Below, piece after piece: positions 8,741 through 18,785 of a DNA stretch of 64,000 nucleotides. Under the pieces are notes generated by a model that was not told where the DNA came from, did no database searches, and saw only the letters and a list, made by a program, of their open reading frames with translations. This DNA is from Prorocentrum cordatum (lineage: Eukaryota > Sar > Dinophyceae > Prorocentrales > Prorocentraceae), in the NCBI GenBank assembly GCA_963575745.1, contig CAUYUJ010015499.1:40001-104000 (forward strand). The letters are read 5' to 3'. Each line of letters starts with the position of its first letter. Positions within the stretch are counted from its first letter, which is position 1. The position numbers and the translations under genes are program-made.

Positions 8741-10315
8741 ATGGCGTTGCACCTCTCAGGGGCAGACCAGCAGGAGTGGGGGAAGAAGTTTGACGATACT
8801 GACCACGATGAGGACGGCATCATCGACTTCGCGGCTGCATGTTCGGCATTGTCTACTGTACCTCAGACGCCCTCGGCTGCGATTCTGCGTGAGTGGATTC
8901 AGGAAGTGGGTGCGGAGGACAACGACGTCATTGAGAAGGGGACGTTCTTGTCACTGGTCGCCCGCTTCCTTCGCAGTGGTGGGGTGCCCACGACTCCGCC
9001 GCGTCGGACTCGCAGTCGGAGCAGGGGAGGCTGGCGCGAGGGTGGCCTGTCAGCAGGGTCATGGCATGAGTCATCATCCTGGGGGTACGAGGGCACCAAC
9101 GGCAGCTCCGAGGGTGGCGAGGTGGGCTGGGGCAGCAGCGCGTGGGACGGCCGAGCGGGCTGGCATGAAGCCGGTGGCGAGGCCGTGGTTGCGCCGAGTC
9201 GTTGGGCCAAAGAGTCCAATGAGGACGCAGACGCGTGCAAGGGCGAGTGGGCGGAGCAAGGCTGGGGCAGTTTGTGGAAGGACACGGGGGACGACGATGG
9301 GCGCTGGAAGGCGGGCTGTTGGTCGGAGGGCGGCTATCGTACCTGCGGGGCGGAGGCTTCATCGGAGTGGGAGAGCGAGACGTCGCGCCCGTGGAAGGTG
9401 CAACGCGTTGAACAGGTTCAGGCGCGGGGCGACGGTGACGGCCAGCAATGGAAGGAGCAGTGGGGCGAGGAAACGGTGATTGTCGAGAGGCCATTCTCGG
9501 TCATGAATCAGGATATGCTCGGCGAGGACAACGTCGTTGGCAAGGTCGTCGGGAAGTCCATAGCAGTGGCCGCCTTGCCTCGTCGTAATGGCGCCGCCGG
9601 CACCGCTGACCTGTACAAGGTTTGGCTCGTGCAACCGGACGAGAACGATGAGGGCGTGGTACTCGGTTGGTGCCAGAGAGCGAAGGAGTTAAAGGAAACG
9701 TTCAGCCGCATTCGCGCGGACTCGATCGTCTCGATCAAGGCGTCGGCTTCGAAGGGGAACAGCAGCTACGAGGTATGGGACTTCCCCCGGGTTGACGTGC
9801 TTGATGCCGGTTGGAGCGCGCTGTGGGCCGCGGCGAAGCTGCACGCCACTACCATAGAAGACGCTGTCCGCGCTGGAGGGCGCGTCAACTTGAGTGGCTG
9901 GGTGCACTCGAAGGACGAGAAGCCGACGAAGGTGGGCGACAAGCAGAGGAGCCGCCTCCAGTTCTACCTCGTATCTAGCGCTGGGCACGTCTACCCCGTG
10001 GGCGCGTTTGGCGCAGCCGCCGAATTCATTGCGAGGAACGTCTTCGTGAACAGCTACTACAACTTCTTGTCCGTCGATGTGAAGCCGAAGGAGCAGCGCG
10101 TCACGCTGGGGGATGACTCGGCTGTGGAGGAGGCGGGGGTTCGGGTGATGAAGACAGAGGGGCAAGCGGCATCGGGGACAAAATCAGGGGGCAAGAGGTG
10201 GCGCAGTGCGAGCGCATCGGAATCTCCCGGAGGCTCCAGGAGTCTGGGGGTGGGAGACCCGGTGGGAGTTCTGGCGTCCATTGTTTGTGCAGGGTGGGAG
10301 GTCCCTGTGCCCTAA
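8741..10315 (+). CDS. EF-hand-like, Trp/Gly-rich protein with possible OB-fold C-terminus
   Basis: A 524-codon frame from ATG 8741 to TAA 10313-10315. It is open upstream to 8501, but those residues look non-coding, so 8741 is preferred. Residues about 12-75 resemble a degenerate EF-hand pair: a loop DHDEDGIIDF lacks the usual acidic residue at loop position 12, and a second loop lies around AEDNDVIEKG. Residues about 85-240 are rich in Trp, Gly, Glu and Ser with recurrent W-G and W-E words. Residues about 245-470 look like a folded domain with alternating hydrophobics (YKVWLVQPDE, GWCQRAKEL, SIVSIKASAS, RLQFYLVSS, NFLSVDVKP). That pattern is reminiscent of tandem OB folds of the RPA type; this is inference from pattern only. 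The last 40 codons are Ser/Gly-rich and may read into an unrecognised intron. Possibly an accessory ORF of the downstream Helitron, possibly a host gene. Confidence 0.55.
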   Translation: MALHLSGADQQEWGKKFDDTDHDEDGIIDFAAACSALSTVPQTPSAAILREWIQEVGAEDNDVIEKGTFLSLVARFLRSGGVPTTPPRRTRSRSRGGWREGGLSAGSWHESSSWGYEGTNGSSEGGEVGWGSSAWDGRAGWHEAGGEAVVAPSRWAKESNEDADACKGEWAEQGWGSLWKDTGDDDGRWKAGCWSEGGYRTCGAEASSEWESETSRPWKVQRVEQVQARGDGDGQQWKEQWGEETVIVERPFSVMNQDMLGEDNVVGKVVGKSIAVAALPRRNGAAGTADLYKVWLVQPDENDEGVVLGWCQRAKELKETFSRIRADSIVSIKASASKGNSSYEVWDFPRVDVLDAGWSALWAAAKLHATTIEDAVRAGGRVNLSGWVHSKDEKPTKVGDKQRSRLQFYLVSSAGHVYPVGAFGAAAEFIARNVFVNSYYNFLSVDVKPKEQRVTLGDDSAVEEAGVRVMKTEGQAASGTKSGGKRWRSASASESPGGSRSLGVGDPVGVLASIVCAGWEVPVP

Positions 10316-11160
10316 TGCCGCGAGGTTCGATGAGGTTGGAGATGGCAGACCTGGGCGGGGTGCTTGACGTCGATGATTGCAGGGGGGGGCGCGACGACCG
10401 TGTGCAGTCAAAAGCTCCAGGAGGCTGCTGAGTGAGAGGTTGCTAAAGCATTGTGCCCAGCTTGGCGGGGGGCCCAGGGATGATGTCTGCAGGTTGGGAT
10501 GTCCCCAAAACAACGGCTTTCAGAGGATCCCGGAAACACGGGGTGAAAGAAAAATCTGGTGCCGTGGCATGCCACGGTGGGGGTGCGTACAGTCGGAGTT
10601 GATTAGTAGGTCGACCCTTCCAAATTCAGGATGCCTTTGTTTCCTGTCTATCCCGTCCCACGTCCTCTGCGCGTCCTCTGGTTGTTCGCGGCCACGTTGG
10701 CCTCGGAAGAGTCTTGTGTCCTGTCGGATGTCCTGCCCCATCAACTCCCGCTGTAGTCGGCAATCGCGTCGGTCGATTGTTCGGATTTACCTTAGTGCGC
10801 TGGCTGGTCGCTTCGTTTTTTGCCTGCCCCAGACAGGCGTGGGCAACGGAGAGCATTCCGCGCTCCAAGCGCCCGCTCGTCTGGTGAGCAAGCACGCGGG
10901 CGCGCTGCATCGTCGTGTAACCGGGCTGGGAGTTTCCCTGTCCAGTTCGCGCTGCTGTGAGGCAAATTAGGCTTCCAGTTGTTTTGCGCGCGCTGGCACC
11001 AGGCGGGATACCAGCAGCAGCGCCAGATAGCCCAACAGCACATTGCGACAATCGCTGGGGCAGCGCATCGCTGTTGCAATCGAGTGGCCTGCAGTCTTTT
11101 CCCGCCCCGTGCTGAACGATGTGGTATCGGGCATCGGCCACCCGCCATCCATCTTTGTAA
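10316..11160. other. no recognisable gene
   Basis: Several overlapping open frames of 60-200 codons on both strands, none with recognisable domains. A GTGAGGCAAATTAGGCTTCCA motif lies at about 10957. Confidence 0.4.
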
Positions 11161-11189
11161 CTGTTGCAAATCTTGAAGCTTCAGGGTCG

Positions 11190-11265
11190 TCAATGGCGAG
11201 GAAGTCTCAGGCGAAACGCCCGGCTCGCCCTAAACGCACGTCTGGTTGTGCGACAGGGAGGAGTC
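11190..11265 (+). repeat. dispersed repeat shared with 57.26 kb
   Basis: ATGGCGAGGAAGTCTCAGGC, then GAAACGCCCGG and a downstream CAGGGAGGAG match 57262-57335 in order and spacing. It resembles the GAGGAAGTCCCGCGCGAGAG units of the foldback at 56.7-57.2 kb, so these probably belong to one family. Confidence 0.65.
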
Positions 11266-11626
11266 ATCTATGAGGAGAAGGGATGGAGGGCGAGGAGGTG
11301 GCTGAGGAGGAGCAGGAGGTCACCGTCGGCAGCGAGCGGTGGGGGGGGGGGGGGTCGTTCCCATGCCATCCAGCGTCGTGGGGTTTTTCTCAGCGTGGAC
11401 CCCCGTGCGCCTCGACCCTCTCCCTCCCGAGGCCTCGGCCTTCCGGCTGCTCGTCCCGGGCTGTCTGCCGGCGGATCCCGGGGCCCAGTTCTGCGGCGGG
11501 CCCAGGGGGGAAGTGAGAGGGGGCGGGCCATCTCAGAAGGCTCAGAAGGCCTCCGGCCTCTGAGAAGTTTTCTCGGGTCCTAAGAGGGCCCAGCCTCGGT
11601 TTCCGTAGCCCTTATGGTTTTGAGCT

Positions 11627-12187
11627 GTGCGGGTGCTTGTGCCTTGCAGACAGAATCCCCCGTCGCTCTCTGGCTCATTTCTCCTACCGTGCGTCCAGAT
11701 TAGGATCGTGGCGGCGCTGGCTCCCGCGGCCGCGGCTGCAATTTCCACGGGTGCGTTCGCCGCGGGGGCGGTTAGCGCCGCCGGGCGAGATGGCGCCGCG
11801 CCCGCGTCCGCGCTGTCGCGGGAGGCTGCGTTGGCAGGAAGCGTCACACCAGGCGCCGGCGGCGCGGGAGCGTTCGCCGGCGTCGCAGCGGAGCCATTGT
11901 CATCTGCGGAAGTTGCTCGGACCAGGGCCGCCACACTCGGGCCTTCTAATGAGAGTGCGATTCCCGGCGCGGCGGGGGCCGAGGGCGCAAGCATCGTAGG
12001 TGCGCTTCGCGGCGTCGCCGCCGCGTTGGAGTCATCTTCAACAGCAGCGGCGCGGAGGCGCTTCAGTGGCAGGCCTTGGGCCGAGATGTCCGACGATGAC
12101 GCGTCCGAGGTGGGGCCGCTCGTCGGCCCGCCGAATCCAGGATCGCGCGATCATCCAGCGTGTCGGCGTTTGACTCAGCATGCCTGA
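11627..12187 (+). CDS. Ala-rich ORF of doubtful coding status
   Basis: An open frame of 186 codons, strongly Ala/Gly-rich in the middle, ending with a short acidic stretch (MSDDDASEVG). No family recognised. The minus strand is also open over most of the same span, which is common in very GC-rich DNA, so this may be chance. Confidence 0.2.
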   Translation: MRVLVPCRQNPPSLSGSFLLPCVQIRIVAALAPAAAAAISTGAFAAGAVSAAGRDGAAPASALSREAALAGSVTPGAGGAGAFAGVAAEPLSSAEVARTRAATLGPSNESAIPGAAGAEGASIVGALRGVAAALESSSTAAARRRFSGRPWAEMSDDDASEVGPLVGPPNPGSRDHPACRRLTQHA

Positions 12188-12210
12188 TCGCCGTTCTTGC
12201 AACGGCGATC
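12186..12210. repeat. perfect short inverted repeat
   Basis: GATCGCCGTT, five-base loop CTTGC, AACGGCGATC: a 10-bp perfect stem. It follows the Ala-rich ORF. No CTRR sequence of the sort that closes a Helitron follows closely. Confidence 0.8.
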
Positions 12211-12830
12211 GCTGTGGTGGGTGCGAACTCGCCGATGCCATGCCCGATCGTGGTTTCCTCACACTCAGGTAAGGGTTAGTGATGTTTCCACGATCGGCCG
12301 ATGGGTTGACCGTCGGCAAGAGAGTATTGGACAGATTGCATAATTCTTGGGGAAGGTTGACATGCTTCAGGCCCATCCCCCCTGATCATAGGAGGTTGCG
12401 ATCTGGCAGAGCGTTTCTCAATCTCCCCCTCCCCCGCTGCCCGCCGCTCTTTCCCTTCCTTCCACCTTCCTTGTCGACTCGTCGGGAGAAGGAAGAGGCG
12501 GTGGAATCGTTAGGATACGAATATGTCGAGGGACGATAGCATTGTGGGCTGCAGGAAAGAAGACTTGACTTGTATTGTGGGGGATGTTCACTGGCTCATC
12601 CAGGTTGCCCCTGCGGACGAGTTGATCGCTTGTTGGCGCGGGCTCCGCGCGCGCGCGGCGTCGGAATTCAAAATGCGGCATGGTCGGAGGAACGGGCGTT
12701 ACCCAGGCCGTGTCGATTCATTGTGCGGCAGAACTGCGACAATGGGGGCGCGTGCGGGTGGTGCCACCACCCGTCGCATCGACGTGCCAGAGCTCATCAA
12801 AAGGGTGAGGGATGGGAAAGGCTTGCGATT

Positions 12831-12831
<1 letters not shown>

Positions 12832-12867
<36 letters not shown>
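12832..12867. repeat. (GA)n microsatellite
   Basis: About 17 GA dinucleotides, in otherwise anonymous sequence. Confidence 0.97.
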
Positions 12868-12870
<3 letters not shown>

Positions 12871-13985
12871 GCGTTTTCAATAATGACGTAGACGCCTGGA
12901 GGTAAAGCCCGATGGATCACACGTCGGGCCCCCAGTCCAAGCGCGATCCAGCGTTGGGGTCCGCTAGGTTCCGGCAGACGCGGGCGACAACCGCGAGGGC
13001 GTGGACCTGGCGAAGTGCATTCTGAAGATGGAGCAGGGCCAGGCAGTTTCGGCCCAAGGATGACAGAGGCGCAGCAGCAAGGTGAAAGCGATGACTTTCG
13101 CAGCAGTTGTTCCGCGCATCCGCATGCGCTGGTCCGTGGAGGCGAAGGTGCTTCCGGATCGGACACTGCAGAGGCTGCGTGCGGTGCGACTCGTCCTGTG
13201 TAGTTTCAGAGGCTTCGTTGGTGACAGTATATGAGGTTGGGCCCCTGAGATGGGCGTCGTCCCTATGCTGTGTGGCACAGGATAGCGTGATCGTTCCCAC
13301 AGGCAGGACGAATTCATCCGTGACGAAGAATCACTTCATGAAGATCTGAGGTGTGTCTGTCACATGCTGGTGCTTCTTAGATCATGGCAATTTTCAGTGG
13401 CGCTTTTGCGTCCGCTGCGCGCATTCGCACGTGCAGCCGCATGTTCCTCACTCCGACACCTGTGCGGCGAAGGTTATTCTAGGTATTTCCTTTGCGAAGG
13501 CGCTTGCGTGTATGCTGCCGCTTGCGTTTGCTTGTGGACCTTTTGTACTTGCCCTGCCACCAACAGCGAAGGTGCTTCGAGGTGTTTCCGGAAGCTGCTA
13601 CGTTGCGGTCCGGGGACTCGTGAGGCGAATCAGCTTCCAGAAATGTGCGATCAGGGTTCGGGGAGCAGAATCAGTCAGGGGAATAACCTGGCGTTACTGC
13701 TCGGGGTCGTCACAGCACCTTTTGTTGCAGTTGCATCAGCCCGAGGGAGCTCGTGAAGATAAGCGCTATGCGTATAGCGTCTTGTATGGCCCCCATACGC
13801 CTTTTTGATATCGGACCCTCGCACGCGCTCGCGTGCATTCGTCCTCCAAATTTGCAGCAATTGCACCGATGGAGGGCGGTCCGTTTGTAACATGGGGCTT
13901 TTGTATTGGTGGCGCGTGTCTGAACCTGGACAGTTTTCAACAGTTCTTCGGATGGAGGGCGAGCCGTTTGGCTCTCTCGAGCCTT
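12868..13985. other. no recognisable gene
   Basis: Short open frames on both strands only. Contains two GAGGCRA...GCTTCC motifs (about 13137 and 13620). The last 300 bp could be the decayed upstream part of the copia fragment, but no motif was recognised. Confidence 0.4.
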
Positions 13986-13989
13986 AACG

Positions 13990-15270
13990 CGCGACTTAAC
14001 CCGCTCTTTGTTCGAGCCCTGCTTGTGGCACCGGTCCGGTCTAAGGGCCAGATCTGCAACGTGGTACTGTTAGAAGTAGACGACCTTTCAATGGGAAGTT
14101 CCTCTCCCGAGACCAGTTCCTGGCCGCGCTCGGCCCTAGAGAAGAGATTCAAGTTCGGAGAGCCCCGCGACTGCCAGGCTAGTCCTGCTGATTATGCGGG
14201 AAGGCGGGTCACGTTCGGCCCCAGTGAGATCGGTGGATCAAGAGAAGGACATTCTTGAGTTGGTGCGCCCACTGAACCTGGCCCGCGGGCGACCCACCCA
14301 CAAATATTCACCCCTAGCCGACCAAGAGTTCCGTGCTCTACGATCAGTGTTGCGCAGATTCAACTGGGTCGGACGTGAATGCCGCCCCGAGGCGGCAGGC
14401 GTAGCAAGCGCGCTGGCCAGCGGACTTAGAGCTCCTACCACGGGGGACGTAGCATTGGCAAATAAGCTAGTGCGCCACCTTCGGACGACGGCCTCCCGAG
14501 GCCTCGCGATATGGAGCCTGGGCCCCGACAGGATGGCCTTCATCTCTTCCTTCGACGCAGGCGGCGTCGGCGCTCCTGATGGCGTGGCCGACGAAGCCGG
14601 GCTTCCCGAGGACCCGACGCTGCATTGGCAGTCGATCGGGGCGTGACCCAGAACAAGTCAGTTAAGGCATCGATCCTAGGCTGAAGGTCCCTTCGGAGAA
14701 AGGCCCCGTCTACGCTAGCTGGAGAGACGCAGGCGCTCTCCTCAGCAGTTGCCGAAGTAGAATACCTACAGTTGTTGTGTCGAGACATAGTCTTTCGAGA
14801 TATCGACGTTGCCGATCACTATCGGGGAGTTGGGCCCTTTACTCCAGTACTTAGGCGTGACTGTCGGTTTGGTGCTCGTGCAGATACACGTAGCCGACGC
14901 CAAAAACAGTTATGATACAATCATGCAAGAAGGTAATGCCGGGGCCAGAGACAGGAGGACCGCGATAGATCTCGCTATCATATGCTAGGTCTCGAGAGGG
15001 CCAAAGGGCGTGTCAGATGGTTCCCCACGGGCGCATGCCCGTGGACGCGCTCACCAAAGATGACGCTTCGAAGTGCTACGCGGCCCTTTCCGAGCTTATG
15101 TCCAGTCCACGCCTTATCCTTGTCGACGAGGGTGGCGAGCTCGAGCGTCGAAAGTCCCAGCCCGAGCTCAAGAATAGGTCTCAGGCAGCCTCTCGGAAGG
15201 AACTGGACCAGGAGATCTTTTTGACCTGGGCGGAGTTTCGTCAACGGTTTGTCCCAGGAGGTCCAGGAGG
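13990..15270 (+). mobile_element. decayed Ty1/copia retrotransposon fragment (RT C-terminus and RNase H)
   Basis: Translated pieces in three frames join into the C-terminal half of a copia polyprotein. A reverse transcriptase piece has the VDD active-site motif (codons 14076-14084) followed by EKRFKFG and DYAGRRV. In the next frame 14230-14646 has the connection region (EFRALRS, NWVGRECRPE, ANKLVRHLR, FISSFDAGGVG, GLPEDPT). About 14700-14800 gives the RNase H piece LAGETQALSS...AEVEYLQLL. About 14890-14985 gives YDTIMQ...RRTAIDLAII, and 15017-15220 gives VPHGRMPVDALTKDDA...LERRKSQ, the usual end of copia RNase H. At least three frameshifts and several stops separate the pieces. Gag, protease, integrase, early RT and LTRs were not found, so it is an old non-functional fragment. 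Confidence 0.8.
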
Positions 15271-15355
15271 TGGCGGTGGTGGTGTCGGCGGTTTCTCTTT
15301 CTCTCCCTCCTCCTCTTCCTCTTCGCCACCTGCTGTCTTTCAGTCGTGTCTCCTT

Positions 15356-15390
15356 TCCTTTCCTTTCCTTTCCTTTCCTCGTTTCTGGGG
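15356..15390. repeat. (TTTCC)n microsatellite
   Basis: Six to seven TTTCC pentamers just beyond the copia fragment. Confidence 0.95.
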
Positions 15391-16010
15391 TATCAGTCCC
15401 AGGGGCAGCAATTTGGCGCGGTGTCTCTTTACAGCAGCAGCAGGCGCCATGATCTCCAGGGGAGCTAAACCTGGAAGAAAGTCCGACCTGTGTAGCAGGA
15501 GGGCCGTTGAATCCGACAGGTTTAGCATTTGAGAGAGGAGAGGTTTTCCCGAGCAGAAGCGAGGCCAGACTCTGTGTCGTCGCGTTGGTTCAAGGCCAAA
15601 GCCCGATTGTCTCTGCTGCCGTTGCCACAAGTTCCCACATGACAGACGTCCTCCCACCTCCTCCTACTCATGCTCCCTCCCCCTTGTGACATCGTCGCGC
15701 TTTTGCTTGACGAGCTGGCCCGTCTTGCCATCAGAGCTGTCAGGAATGAAGGGTGATGAGCATGAGAAGTGTGGAGATGCCCCTCCTCGCCAGCGAAACA
15801 AAACAGTTGAGCTCGCAGAGCTGGAGTCACGTTGGCCCCCCAAGGGGGAAAGCAGCACGCAAATCTCCCGACCAGTGAGTAGGAGGACGGAACGGACGTC
15901 CAAGAGGAGCAGGAGGAAAGTCGACCAGGGACGCATTCGATGCGCTCGTCCCTGGGATGCGAAAACATGGCCTGGACACGCGTATGGGCCGAACACGTGG
16001 GGATGTCGCG
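15391..16010. other. no recognisable gene
   Basis: Open frames of about 200 codons exist on both strands, but their composition follows the adjoining repeats and no domain is evident. Confidence 0.4.
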
Positions 16011-16011
16011 G

Positions 16012-16200
16012 AGCTGTTTTGGGGCTCTCTTGGCGCTTTCCTGAGCCTGTCTTGGGCGTCCCGGGGCCCTGGGGACATTCGGGCGTCCCTTGGGGGTTTT
16101 GGGCGCAGTTTTGGCGCGACTGGGCACTGCTTTTGGGGCGCCTCGGGGCCCGCTCAAGGCGCGCGTGGGCCGTCTTGAGACCCTCGTGGGATGTCCTGGG
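16012..16200. repeat. CTCTTGGGG-type repeats
   Basis: Degenerate family in plus orientation (GGGGCTCTCTTGG, CTTGGGCGTCCCGGGG and similar). Confidence 0.65.
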
Positions 16201-16316
16201 GCCTCCCGGGTGCTCCTCTCGCGTGCGTCGTGTGCCTACGTGCGTAATATGCTTAGCGGCTGACATCGCATACTTTGTCTGCGTATACTATGTCATCGCA
16301 TAGCGCTGAATTCTTC

Positions 16317-16440
16317 ACGCTTCGCGTAAGCCCGCCAGCTCATTCAGAAGCTCTGCCCAGGAGAGTTGACGGGACATGGCAAGAGGAGACACATATAGTG
16401 AACCTAAGTGGGCAAGGAGAGGAGGGTGGTCCTCTGGGAG
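16317..16440 (+). repeat. dispersed repeat, copy 2
   Basis: Second copy of the unit at 2728-2850, with the same order of CGCTTCGCGTAA, CCCGCCAG, GAGAGTTGACGGGA, CATATAGT and GGGCAAGGA, and the same following repeat type. Confidence 0.75.
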
Positions 16441-16760
16441 CTCTATGGGAGGTTCTTGGGGTCCTCTTGGGGCTCTTGGAGGTGGGTCTTGCGGCTTTCT
16501 TGGAGCTCTCTCGGGGCCCTCTTGTGGCTCTCCTGGGGGCCTCTCGGGAGCCCTGGAGGGCCTCTTGGGGCCATCTTGGAGGCCATCCATCAAAGGGGGG
16601 TAGGTTGTAAAATGTCGACCCCCCCCCCCCCCCGGAGCCCTCAAAACTGCCTCTTGGGGACATCTTGGAGCCCTCTTGGGGCGCTCTTGAGCGCTCTTGG
16701 GGTCGTCTTGGGGGCATCTTGGGTCCCTCTTGGGGCCTTCTTGGGCCATGTGGGGGCCAT
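16441..16760. repeat. CTCTTGGGG-type repeats
   Basis: Continues directly from the dispersed unit. A C-run of about 15 sits at 16620. Followed by about 170 bp of anonymous DNA. Confidence 0.7.
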
Positions 16761-16928
16761 GGGGGAGGCCGGCGAGTAGAGAACGGCGTTTGGCAGGCCC
16801 TCGGTGGTCGAGCGCGCAGTCATGTGCCGTGCGTAGGGGGCTGGGCCGCTAAGGCGAAAGGGGCTGGGGCGCTAAAGGGGCAGAGCATCTGGAGGTGGCC
16901 GCTGCGGCAAATGCAATGAGGAGGTGGC

Positions 16929-18686
16929 ATGGCCACCAGAGGTAAAGGCATATCGGAACCCAGAGTCGCGAGGATGTCCGAAGCGGAAGTGGAGGTAGTA
17001 ATAGGGAAAAAACAGAACGGCGAAGTTGACAATGGCGGGGGAAACGGGGAGGACCGCGAGGGGCATCGGGAGCAGGGCGATGGTACAGACGAGGGGGAAG
17101 ACGATCACGACAACGAGCGTGGGAAGAAGAGGGCAATGAAGGGAGGTCCGCGCGTCGCCGCGCGCTGCCAGGCTCAAGCCTTGAGGGCTGCAATGCTCTC
17201 CTTTCTCCGGGTTCCCTCCCTGCGGGGGCCGCGGGGGCGGGGGCCGCCTATGGCGCACCTGGGCGAAGAGGCGGTTTTTACCGGTTTGTCCGAAACAAAC
17301 CGAGGCCTTACCAGCGGGCTTAAAACGCTGAGATCCTCACCGGGAGGATTTAAATCGCCCGAGGCCCTTGCCGGCGGGGTGGAAACGCCGAGGTCTTCGG
17401 ACTTAAGATGTATGAGGTCCGCGTGGTTCCGAGCCCGACAGGGGTGTAGTGGTATGGTATCAGTCGCGCGTGCTATACCAAGGATGCATGCAGCGCCAGT
17501 TGCCAGGCCGGCCCCCCGTGAAGGGTGCGTGATAACGAGGGCCTTCGAGTCCACGCCCAGGCAGTGTAGTCATCCACAACGGAGCGGGTATGCCGTGATG
17601 TGTTCCCGAGTAACGAGGTGTCGCAGTCGGCGGGCTGAAAGGGGGAGACTATCGCATCTTGGCCCTGCCGGGCCGATGCAGAGCGGGCGTGGTTCAGACT
17701 GGAGGGGATTGCCGCGGCACTCCATGAATTCACCAAAGAATTGTTTCGCTGCGCGGTCGCCCCGAGTAGCCACGCTGCGCGATCGGGGTGCGGGCGGGGG
17801 GAAGCGAGCGCCATTTTGTCACGAGGCGCGCCCGGCGGACGCCAGAAGGGGGACAGTGTTGCGAAAGTTGTCCGGACCCTTGCCGGTGCACGATAAAAGG
17901 GAGAAGTTGTCGGGGGTTCTGACACAGGCGCGTGTTCTGGGAGACGGAAGAGAGACAGCATCGCGGGAATCGACAGAAGGTGGCCACCCACAGGCAGACG
18001 ACGGTGCTGCACGGGAAGCGCGCGGGAATGGGGAGCTCGCGCGGAGTCTCGGGTGGTTAGCGCGAAGGTGGGCCCGTTTTGGCCGGCCGCGCTGGCAGAG
18101 GCGCATGGCGAGGGTTCGCAGGAGGCGCGCGTGCGGCGCCACGGGGAGACACGGGGCCGGATTTGGCCAGGGCGGCACGGTGGTCATGGCGAAGAGGTGC
18201 AGGGGTTCCCTCGTTCCCGCGAAAGGGAGGGGTCTGCGTGCCTTCGCGAATCCGGTGACACGCTGGTCGTTGGCGCGGCCCCGGACACGAAAGCACGGCC
18301 TGTCCAGGAGACCCGCTGCGCGCCGAGCCGCAGGCCAGCAATCTGTTCAGCCCCCGGACTCGATGTACTTTGAAGTGCAGCGCGCCATCCTCTTCGTGTC
18401 GCTAGGGCACGCGGCGAATTCTCGTGGTTTGTGCCAGCTCGCGGTGTGGGTGTCGGGCCGCGCAGCCCGATGGGCTGGGGCCGCGCGCGCCGTACATGTG
18501 CGTCGGTCACCAGGGGTCGGCACGGACCGGACATCCGCGGGCTCTCGCGGGAGGAGCCATGCGAACAGGGACAGTGCGGGGAGCTCGGTTGAGTGGCCCG
18601 CGTCCTTGGCCGCGTCCTTGGCCAATGTAGGTTGCGAGACGGTTGGTCATGGTATGCTGCGCGTTGCCGTCGCGTGGGCTGCTTGA
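16929..18686 (+). CDS. uncharacterised long ORF upstream of the USP frame
   Basis: Open from ATG 16929 for 585 codons to TGA 18684-18686, and in the same frame as the USP N-terminal part that follows. The first 75 residues are charged (Glu/Asp/Lys/Gly-rich). Residues about 113-160 show an in-frame decapeptide repeat. The rest is Arg/Ala/Gly-rich with no recognised domain, and the opposite strand is also partly open, so coding status is uncertain. If translated it may be the N-terminal extension of the Helitron polyprotein; that is inference. Confidence 0.3.
   Translation: MATRGKGISEPRVARMSEAEVEVVIGKKQNGEVDNGGGNGEDREGHREQGDGTDEGEDDHDNERGKKRAMKGGPRVAARCQAQALRAAMLSFLRVPSLRGPRGRGPPMAHLGEEAVFTGLSETNRGLTSGLKTLRSSPGGFKSPEALAGGVETPRSSDLRCMRSAWFRARQGCSGMVSVARAIPRMHAAPVARPAPREGCVITRAFESTPRQCSHPQRSGYAVMCSRVTRCRSRRAERGRLSHLGPAGPMQSGRGSDWRGLPRHSMNSPKNCFAARSPRVATLRDRGAGGGKRAPFCHEARPADARRGTVLRKLSGPLPVHDKREKLSGVLTQARVLGDGRETASRESTEGGHPQADDGAAREARGNGELARSLGWLARRWARFGRPRWQRRMARVRRRRACGATGRHGAGFGQGGTVVMAKRCRGSLVPAKGRGLRAFANPVTRWSLARPRTRKHGLSRRPAARRAAGQQSVQPPDSMYFEVQRAILFVSLGHAANSRGLCQLAVWVSGRAARWAGAARAVHVRRSPGVGTDRTSAGSRGRSHANRDSAGSSVEWPASLAASLANVGCETVGHGMLRVAVAWAA
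17268..17402. repeat. degenerate 30-bp tandem repeat
   Basis: About four units of 28-31 bp with the pattern GAGG.CTTRCC.GCGGG.TKRAAACGC. Because the unit is near 30 bp it reads as repeated ten-residue blocks (for example SSPGGFKSPE then ALAGGVETPR) within the surrounding ORF. Confidence 0.65.
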
Positions 18687-18785
18687 CCGTCGCCGTCCAT
18701 ATTACGCGCAGTACCGGTCTTGGCAGCAGACGGGAACGTGGTGGGGCAATTTGGGAACAAGTGCGTGCAGGTTGCAGTAGCGAAA

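Noticed and set aside
12186-12210. Helitron 3' terminal hairpin
   Set aside because: A good stem, but no CTRR sequence follows within the expected dozen bases and it lies upstream of the Helitron coding block on the plus strand.
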